From: Promerops cafer | Taxonomy: Eukaryota; Chordata; Aves; Passeriformes; Nectariniidae | Length of the DNA: 64,000 nt | Direction: 5' to 3' | Assembly (NCBI GenBank): GCA_013398275.1 | Contig: VZSE01002458.1 | Location: forward strand, 18,108-82,107 | In this document: piece after piece, positions 56,678 through 64,000 of the stretch | Layout of the letters: each line of letters starts with the position of its first letter | Numbering within the stretch: the first letter of the stretch is position 1 | Position numbers and translations under genes: made by a program | Notes under the pieces: model-generated | What the model was told of the DNA's origin: nothing | Seen by the model: the letters and a program-made list of their open reading frames with translations, nothing else | Database searches by the model: none

Positions 56678-57853
56678 ATGACTGAGGACTTGGACCACAG
56701 ATTCAGTTATCTCACCTGGGATCAGATTAAAATCCTGGATCAGGTTTTAACTGAGGCTATACCTATTCATGGGAGAGGAAATTTTCCAACCCTGGAGGTA
56801 AAGCCGAAGGATATAATCCATATGGTAAAGGAGCAGCTCATAGAGAAGCAGATCCACGTCAGGGACATCCGCCTGAACGGTTCCACTGCCAGTCACATCC
56901 TCGTGAAGCACAATGGCACCAGTTACAAGGATCTGGACATCATTTTTGGGGTGGAACTTCCCAGTGAGCTCGAGTTCCAGGTAGTTAAGGAAGCAGTTCT
57001 CAATTGCCTATTGGACTTCTTGCCAAAATGTGTTAACAAGCAAAAAATCACGGCTCAGACCATGAAAGACGCCTACGTGCAGAAGATGGTCAAAGTCTCC
57101 ACCGACCACGACCGCTGGAGCCTCATCTCACTGTCCAACAACAGCGGCAAGAACGTGGAGCTGAAGTTCGTCAGCTCGCTCCGGCGGCAGTTCGAGTTCA
57201 GCGTGGACTCCTTCCAGATCATCCTGGACTCCATCCTGGCCATCTACAGAGCCTCAGACCGGCCCCTGACACAGGACTGTCACCCTGCCGTCATCGCCGA
57301 GAGCATGTACGGGGACTTCAACCAAGCCATGGACCACCTGAAATACAAACTGATCTCCACCCGGAACCCGGAGGAGATCAGGGGAGGCGGCCTCCTGAAG
57401 TACAGCAACCTCCTGGTCCGTGACTTTAAGCCGGCAGATGAGGCTGAAATTAAATCTCTGGAACGTTACATGTGCTCCAGGTTCTTCATTGATTTTCCCG
57501 ACGTTGCCGAGCAGCAGAGGAAAATCGAGTCCTACCTGCGCAACCACTTCATCGGGGAGGAGAAGAGCAAGTATGACTACTTGATGACCCTGCGTGGGGT
57601 GGTGAACAAGAGCACAGTCTGCCTCATGGGGCACGAGCGAAGGCAAACCCTCAATATGATCACAATTCTGGCTTTAAAAGTGCTCGGAGAACAAAACATC
57701 ATCCCGAACGCGGCCAATGTCACGTGCTACTATCAGCCTGCTCCCTATATCAGTGACAGAAACTTCAGCAACTACTACATTGCTCATGGACAAACCCCTG
57801 TGTTCTACCAGCCGTACCCTTTCCACATACAGCTACAGAGTGGGATGGTGTAG
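56678..57853 (+). CDS. TENT5D: Terminal nucleotidyltransferase 5D (FAM46D), complete
   Basis: TENT5 proteins are non-canonical poly(A) polymerases that extend mRNA tails in the cytoplasm (family knowledge). The 391-residue ORF is uninterrupted and close to the 389-residue human TENT5D. Visible features: RLNGSTASH (66-74) with the nucleotidyltransferase NGS motif, the metal-binding pair D85 and D87 in KDLDIIF, and a third carboxylate, E161, in NVELKF, in register with D90, D92 and E166 of TENT5C. RRQFEFSVDSFQIILDS, PEEIRGGGLLKYSNLLVRDF and LERYMCSRFFIDFPD are family signatures. It is called D rather than A, B or C because of LTWDQ, LDQVL, EVKPKDIIH, YKDLDIIFGVELP and ALKVLGEQNI. The start ATG has A at -3 and follows a splice-acceptor-like sequence by 15 bases. 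Codons from about 57060 to 57640 are much more GC-rich at third positions than the ends. A possible AATAAA is at 57907; another is at 59789. Confidence 0.96.
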   Translation: MTEDLDHRFSYLTWDQIKILDQVLTEAIPIHGRGNFPTLEVKPKDIIHMVKEQLIEKQIHVRDIRLNGSTASHILVKHNGTSYKDLDIIFGVELPSELEFQVVKEAVLNCLLDFLPKCVNKQKITAQTMKDAYVQKMVKVSTDHDRWSLISLSNNSGKNVELKFVSSLRRQFEFSVDSFQIILDSILAIYRASDRPLTQDCHPAVIAESMYGDFNQAMDHLKYKLISTRNPEEIRGGGLLKYSNLLVRDFKPADEAEIKSLERYMCSRFFIDFPDVAEQQRKIESYLRNHFIGEEKSKYDYLMTLRGVVNKSTVCLMGHERRQTLNMITILALKVLGEQNIIPNAANVTCYYQPAPYISDRNFSNYYIAHGQTPVFYQPYPFHIQLQSGMV

Positions 57854-59788
57854 GAACGCTCCGACCTCCAAGCACTCACCACTCCTCTCTTTCCAGTTCT
57901 CTCCTTAATAAAGGCCTCATTAAAGCGAGTTTTATCAGCACTTTTGAGTTAAGGACATATTTTTGTGCAAGTTGCCAAAGTTGTTTGGTTGATCAATGTC
58001 TAACTCACCGTTAAGCAGGTGAAATAAGTGAAGCGTCTGTCATTCGTGAAGTGTTTATACCTTGATGTGTGTTTGGGCTGTATTTTTTTGCAATGAAAAG
58101 AGAAGGATATAAATTATTCTAATTTTATAAAAAATGAAATGCACTAAGTTCTGGGTTCTAAAAAAAAATTCTTAAGCAAAATTTAAATGGTGTCAATGAA
58201 GACTGAAGCCAATGAAATACCTCTCTGTAGAAATGCCTGATGTTAGAAGGGGCAGTGCTCTGGGTACGTCAAAGTCAATCATCCCTTGGTTTTATCCATG
58301 CAGTTCCAGCAACATTTATTTGCAGCGCCTTTGAAAACACACATTGATGGGTCATCTCTTGGTGGTGTGAGCTCTGCTGATCGTTCCTCAGGTCAGTCAG
58401 AGACCCGGGGTCACTCCCCTCCCCAGAGTACTGGTTTGTACTGGTGAGCAGGGAATGCCCCTACCAAGAGCAGTCTCAGTGTTTTGTTTATCTGAAATTT
58501 CCACTGATCCCAGTGAAAGATTTGGTTGCTCAAGTCAGGCAGCGTCAGAGCCCAGGATCTGCCTCACAGATAACAAAAGCTGTAAGAGCTACAACTATTC
58601 TGATAAAATTGGTCTTGAAAACCAAGGCAAGAGAATGAGAAAGGAGGTGAAAATTGAGCAGAACGGGCTCACTTTCTATTGCTAATTTGTTATTGATCAG
58701 AGCTGCTTTAATGCACAACAGAGTCAGGAAAAAACTCCAAAAGCCCAGGACTGCGCTATTTTTAGGTGAATTAAAACAAATTCTTGGCAGTGGCATTTGA
58801 AAAACTATTTTATACTGGTAAAGTCCTGTCTGTGTTTAGAAACCTGCACACATCCACCAGTAGCAAACGAGGATTTACGATCAGGAAGCAAAACATGAAT
58901 TACACATTTGTGTGTGTGTGTGAGTGTTTACCAAAGATAAGTTTTAAATGTGTCACATAAGTGCCTCCCTGTGCCAGTTGCTCCATGAAATGCTGGAAAT
59001 GGTGCCAGAGAGCTCCTGAATTATGGAAAGGGAAACATGGAAAGGGAAACACGCCCTGGGGTTGCAGAGCGTTTGTAACAGTGACAGGCAGAGGATTTGC
59101 TCCAGGATGAGCAGGTTTGGGACAGATGGATCTAAGGTGAAGTCACCAAAACCAAACATGGGAAAAGGAATATAGAACAAGAAGGACTAGTGGGAAAAGG
59201 AGGTTTGGAAGGGATGTGGGTATAACATGGGAACAGCCAACTGGAAATGCAAGCTGCAGAGTTTCTTACATTGACTTTGTATGTGGCTGTGTTGTCCCTG
59301 TCACTGTTCATCCTCATCTCCTCCTGCTCCAGAGCAGTGGCTGCATTGCATCCATTTACAACAGGTGTCAGGCCTTGGGAATTTCTTCACTTGGGCACAA
59401 GAGTTTGATTTATTTTACAGAGAAATGTGGTTCATAAATGTGCTGTTTTAAATCAAACATTTCTAAATTTTCTAAGGTCTATGAAGTCCGATTGCCAGTG
59501 AAATGTAGCTTCCCTTTTCCCCATTATATTCCTGTACATTTGAACAAAGAATTGTTCAAAGACCATCATCACTAAAGTCAACTTTTTTTTCTGTAAAATA
59601 CAGTGCAAAAAGTTGGTATTTCTGCAACATAAGAAGGGTTTGCTGATGAAGCTGATTTCATTTTGCAATGTCTTTCATGAATTGAGTACTGTTACTTTTG
59701 CTGATTTTTCAGGTATGTCCAATTTGGTGTCTGAAAGCACACTATATTCCACTTCCACTAAGATCTTTCCATTGGTTAAACTGTATTT

Positions 59789-59794
59789 AATAAA
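59789..59794 (+). promoter_or_regulatory. Candidate poly(A) signal of TENT5D
   Basis: AATAAA in CTGTATTTAATAAAAACC, followed about 25 bases later by TGCTCTGTGA. It would give a 3' UTR of about 1.95 kb. A nearer hexamer exists at 57907. Confidence 0.25.
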
Positions 59795-60800
59795 AACCTC
59801 AATTCTAATTGCTCTGTGATCAGCGACGGTAACACCATGTTTGCATGAAAGCACTTCTAGGGAATTCCCCCTGTCAGGAGCAAAATGGAGTGAGACATGG
59901 TGGATTTGTTTTATTTCTGTTTTAATTGAACGGTCGGGATGACAAAGGGAACCTTTCCATTTACTTTGGTGTTTGCCATGTTAAATAGCACTGTGAAATT
60001 CTGTAAGAGCCTTACGTGGGTCGTGTCCCTGCTACTGCTTGGGATCTGCAGGGATGAGGAGCTGAGAGCTGGACTGGGCAATCTGTAGGAATCAGGCATC
60101 CAACTGCCTTAAATTTCAGGAGGAAGGGGGCTCCTAATCTCTTTAGATTTGTTGAAAAGTCTCAGTCCATCTGCACTGACCTGTGACCTTAATGTAGTGT
60201 TGCCACATTGATTTATTACTCCTCCACTCCTGGTTTCTGTGGTTGCTGAGTGGAAAAATGGGTTGATCTTCCCAAGAACCAGGGAACAGGTCAGGCAGGA
60301 AGGAGCATTTTCAGCGTGTCTTGCATGGCCAGTGATCCAATACCCAGAAAAATTCTTCACTAAGGTATTCTTATACCAACGAGTAGAAACATGCATTGGG
60401 TAAAGCACTAAAATACTTTTTAAATCAAATATTGTGGAAGTATCTGGAGTGGTGAACTCGCTGTGGATTTGTACAAACCAGCCTGTGCACTCGTACAGAA
60501 CTTTATTTAAATGTATATTGGATTCTGTCAGCTCTCTGTTGATCCAGGTTAGGGAAGGAAGGGCTCAGCCCAAGTCCATGGAGCTGGTGGGAAGAATCCA
60601 CCTGGCTGCAATGGGCTTTGTACCCCAGGAAAGAGGAAAGACTTAAGGGAGCACCTACAGGCAAAGGTACCTAGACATCAATATGCAAAAATCTCTCAGG
60701 TATAAATAAACCCTTTAAATTTATGGGAAAAGGTCTTATATTTCTTACCTAGAGGTAGTTCAGTTCTGAAGGTTGAGGTTGTGATTTTGTATGTGTAAGC

Positions 60801-60819
60801 ATATATATATATATATATG
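60801..60819 (+). repeat. AT dinucleotide microsatellite
   Basis: About nine AT repeats lie in AT-rich DNA. Confidence 0.9.
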
Positions 60820-63800
60820 TAATTTATATAGCCTTACATATATAAAATCTCTTGTATCTGCACCTACAGGGGCAATTAACAAAACCTGATAGTTTTAATT
60901 ATTTCCTTTCAGATGTTCTATTGGTACCTGGCAGCAGTAATTGACCTGGAGGGTTTTTTTTTTTCAAGGTCATAATGACTCTGTAAACTAGTATTAAAAA
61001 GGGGATGATGTATTGACTGCTGTTTGCAAAACACTGATATCAGTGTGTAGAATGAAATATTGGAACTTCTTCTCCAGTTGTTACTGATTTTATCATGTGC
61101 AGATCTAAATCTTCAAAGAATTTAGAGTTTTCTCAGTGCCAGTCTCCTGAGCTTCATGTTTGCATTATAATTATATCTCGTTGTTACAATCTGTTCAATG
61201 ATTACAATGCCTGGAAATTGTAATGCTGATTTTATTTAATCACAAAACTTCTTAGGGTTTACAGCTTAAAGTAATCTAATGTTGTCAGGACCTATGTGTT
61301 ACAGTTTCAAGTGCTTTCCTAAAAAAAATGTCCTTTGAATTTTTGTGTTTTGTTGTAAAAGGTCTATTTGAAGCAAATACTTTATGGTAGTTCCTTTAAA
61401 ATGTATTTTGTGAGCTTTATACTCGACACATTACAGAGGTTTTTGCAATGGATAAAAGAAATGTAAATTGTCCTCAGTGGAGGTGTTGCCTCTCCGTGTG
61501 TTACCTGGAGCCTGAGGATCTGTGAGAGGATTTGGGTGGTGTTAGAGGAGTTACAGTGATAAATTTGAAATAAATTTGGAGTTATGCAGGTGTGGATTAA
61601 AGATAAGCTGCAGAAATACCTGGAGAAAGGAGGGCAGCGAGCTCAGTTTTGGTTTGATCCTTTTTCTATAAAATAATCACATAGAAGGGCATTCAGGACA
61701 AAGCTGTTGCAGATGAAATATTCCTCTTAATGTGCCATCTGAAGCTGTGGAAAAAAATATTGTAATGCTACAAATGTGTAAGAATCCCACCAATTTGTAG
61801 GTCATTAGTCCACGGTGTTGACTGGTGCCTTTGGGTATTTGGGGGGTGATCATTAAAAGAACATTTTATTTAACGTGTGGTTTCCTGTAATCCCTTGATT
61901 GCTCCAGCTGGAGCAGGCAGGTTTCTCCAGGAAGCCAAACTGGAGTGTGGTAACTGCAAGAGAGATGAAAATTTGGTTACATTCCTCAGGTGGATTAAGC
62001 ACAGCCCAGATTCAGCCTGGCAGACCCACAGGGAAGGTTCCAGAGGGGTTCCCGTGGATCTCCCATCCCGTGGAATGGCTCAGTGCTCCCTGTCACCAGG
62101 CTTGTGTCAGACACTCACATCTGAAGTGCCTACATCTCTATATAATAAAAACCTCACTGTCTGCTGGGTCAATAAAATTAATACTTCAGTGACAAAAGAC
62201 TGGACTGTACATATGCACATCCCAGAAATCTGATCCCTTATTTATCCAGGATTTCTGGTGATGTTGGGCCAAGGTTGGAGAAACTCCCACGAACTTGTGG
62301 GTTTTAGCTGAGCGACATAACCACACTCATCACAGTTACATTTCTGGCTGTTTACTTGGATTTTCTGGGCTTTGGGGAGTGGGTTTGGGGTTTTTTTGTT
62401 GTTATGTCATGGGCTGGGTTTTGCACTCCTGCTCATTAATTCAGTAGTAAAGAGGACAAGACAATATTGCTCTTTCTCTGGGGGAGGTGTCATAGCTTTT
62501 AAATCCCATGGACTCTCAGAGTCTTACAGAGGAGGGGCAGGAACATTCCAGAGGTTTTGGCCCCATGTGAGAGCTTGGAAATTCCCAATTGGCTCGAAAT
62601 GGTCCTCAGTGTTTTCTCCAGCTCCACTCAACTCTTTCTTGGGCACCAGAGCCATCCCAGGCTCTGGCTGTGGGAGGGCAGAGAGACCCCTGCACTCCAG
62701 GGAAACCTTTTTTCCTCACTTTTATCCAACATTGCTCAAAACAGGGTTTTTTCACCTCTTTTTCACTGTGCAATGTGCAATTTTTTGTAAAAGCCCTCCC
62801 ATTATTTTAACCAGCTAACACCATTCAAATAATAATTTCATTTCCTGACTGTTTTTTTAATACAGGTGGATTTTTAAGAGTTTGCCTCAATAAAATGGGA
62901 AGTGGGGAAGTGAGAAGGCAGCACATATAGGGGAGTTTCCCTTCCTTAAATATTCACCAGATGCTTTCCTGAGGAATTCAAAATCTGAGGAAATACATGA
63001 AGCTGAAAGAGTTGCTTTGTGTTCTAGCCCCTGCCATCCCCATTTTTTCTGCTCCATCAATCCCCATCATTAAATACTATTTCATAAGCAAGCAATTTTC
63101 TTCTTCTCAGCTGCCTCCATATTCAGCTCCATTTCATCCTGTGCCATTGCAGAACCTGTGCCTCGGAAATCACAATTAGTTACCATGGAAAGCAATTCAA
63201 GACCATAATAAATACACTCAAAGGCTGCTCACTCTGCCTAGGATTCCAAAATAAAAGTAAAAATAAGTCCTCTGGAGAGCTGGATGTACATCATGGATGT
63301 TTATGGGCAGTGTGTGCTTGTACATCCCCAGGTTAATGCCATTTTTATTCCATTTTCCTCGTGTCTGGGTGCATGGGGACAGCAAACCCCTCCACGATGC
63401 AGCCCCACTCTCTGACAGGAACCCCTTCCCCCATCCTCTGTTTCATTTTCCTATAAATATTCCCATCCTGTTGTTGACAGGAGTTTATTCACACTCCTGG
63501 CCTGCTGCTGGGATAGACAGGGGCAGGATGCTGCCCGTATGTTCCCGGATTTCTGCACACGGAGCCAGCGGCGTTTCCACGTCCCAGGAGCTGCCCAGGG
63601 CCGGCTTTGCCCTCCCATTTTCCCCGTGGAGCAGCAGGGGGATGACAATTCCCAGCTCGAGACGATGCGACCCCGCAGTGCTCGCACCATTCATGGCAGC
63701 AGCTCCTTTCCGCAGCGTTTTCTCAGCTCCTGACCTTTTCTGGGCAGCAGGCTGGAATGGCAGCTCAGGGTTCTGTCTCCAGGACCCCAATGGATGTTGG

Positions 63801-64000
63801 AATAGATCCCTTTATATTGTGCTGCCTGCTTACCCCTGGCTGTTGCCAGGGAATGGCATTGCCCAAGCAAGGATCTGCATTCACCACCAGCCTTGAATGG
63901 CTGATTTACCCCGAGATCAGGAGAAAGAGCTGTGACCTCCCCATGTTAAAGTACCCACAACTCATTACACGTCCTTTAAAACTGATTAAACCCGAAATTC

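Larger units (their letters stand above)
57854..64000. other. TENT5D 3' flank and downstream DNA
   Basis: No further gene is recognised. Candidate poly(A) hexamers lie at 57907-57912 (54 bases after the stop) and 59789-59794; which one is used cannot be told. An AT microsatellite is at 60801-60819 and a short GT run near 58908-58925. The last 500 bases are more GC-rich and contain an orphan 199-codon ORF (63297-63896) with no family features. Confidence 0.5.

Noticed and set aside
57254..57646. 130-codon minus-strand ORF inside TENT5D
   Set aside because: It is an antisense shadow of the GC-rich central part of the conserved TENT5D frame.
56678..57853. TENT5A or TENT5C instead of TENT5D
   Set aside because: N-terminal and linker residues (LDQVL, EVKPKDIIH, YKDLDIIFGVELP, ALKVLGEQNI) and location beside TBX22 fit TENT5D; only the central block looks paralogue-like.
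63297..63896. 199-codon ATG-initiated ORF near the right edge
   Set aside because: No recognisable domain, proline/serine-rich low-information sequence, and no partner exons visible. Chance ORF in moderately GC-rich DNA is more likely, though the right edge prevents a firm conclusion.

Overview
The window is vertebrate nuclear DNA, almost certainly from a bird. It has three multi-exon or spliced animal genes, long AT-rich non-coding stretches, and about twenty short, 3'-biased CR1 LINE fragments of the avian type. I saw no mammalian-type SINEs or L1. The species cannot be fixed from this sequence. From general knowledge, TBX22 and TENT5D are Xq21 neighbours in humans, and the corresponding bird segment is chicken chromosome 4 or passerine 4A.

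Layout: (1) 1-5.9 kb holds the 3' part of TBX22 on the plus strand: six coding exons from the middle of the T-box to the stop codon, with the N-terminal exons left of the window. (2) 5.9-22.2 kb is non-coding between two convergent genes. It holds CR1 fragments, an assembly gap at 16.65 kb, a long minisatellite at 17 kb and AT-rich blocks that look like candidate enhancers. (3) 22.2-30.7 kb holds CHMP1B on the minus strand. Seven coding exons total 584 nt, exactly 16 nt short of the 600 nt needed for a 199-residue protein plus stop. The missing 16 nt is the first coding exon. A poly(A) signal lies at 22.19 kb and a broken GC-rich island at 30.5-30.7 kb. (4) 30.7-56.6 kb is non-coding, with clustered CR1s and a GC island with a minisatellite and three unresolved bases at 43.25-44.05 kb. 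(5) 56.7-57.9 kb is the complete single-exon coding sequence of TENT5D on the plus strand. (6) 57.9-64 kb is downstream non-coding DNA.

The three genes do not form a functional pathway: TBX22 is a craniofacial transcription factor, CHMP1B an ESCRT-III subunit and TENT5D a poly(A) polymerase-like enzyme. Their value is as a syntenic block. The intron-bearing CHMP1B between TBX22 and TENT5D is what the parent of the intronless human CHMP1B retrogene should look like. I found no undescribed biological system. The most useful observations are this gene's structure, its missing first exon, base-composition steps inside coding exons, and three tandem arrays that multiply splice-site-like motifs.
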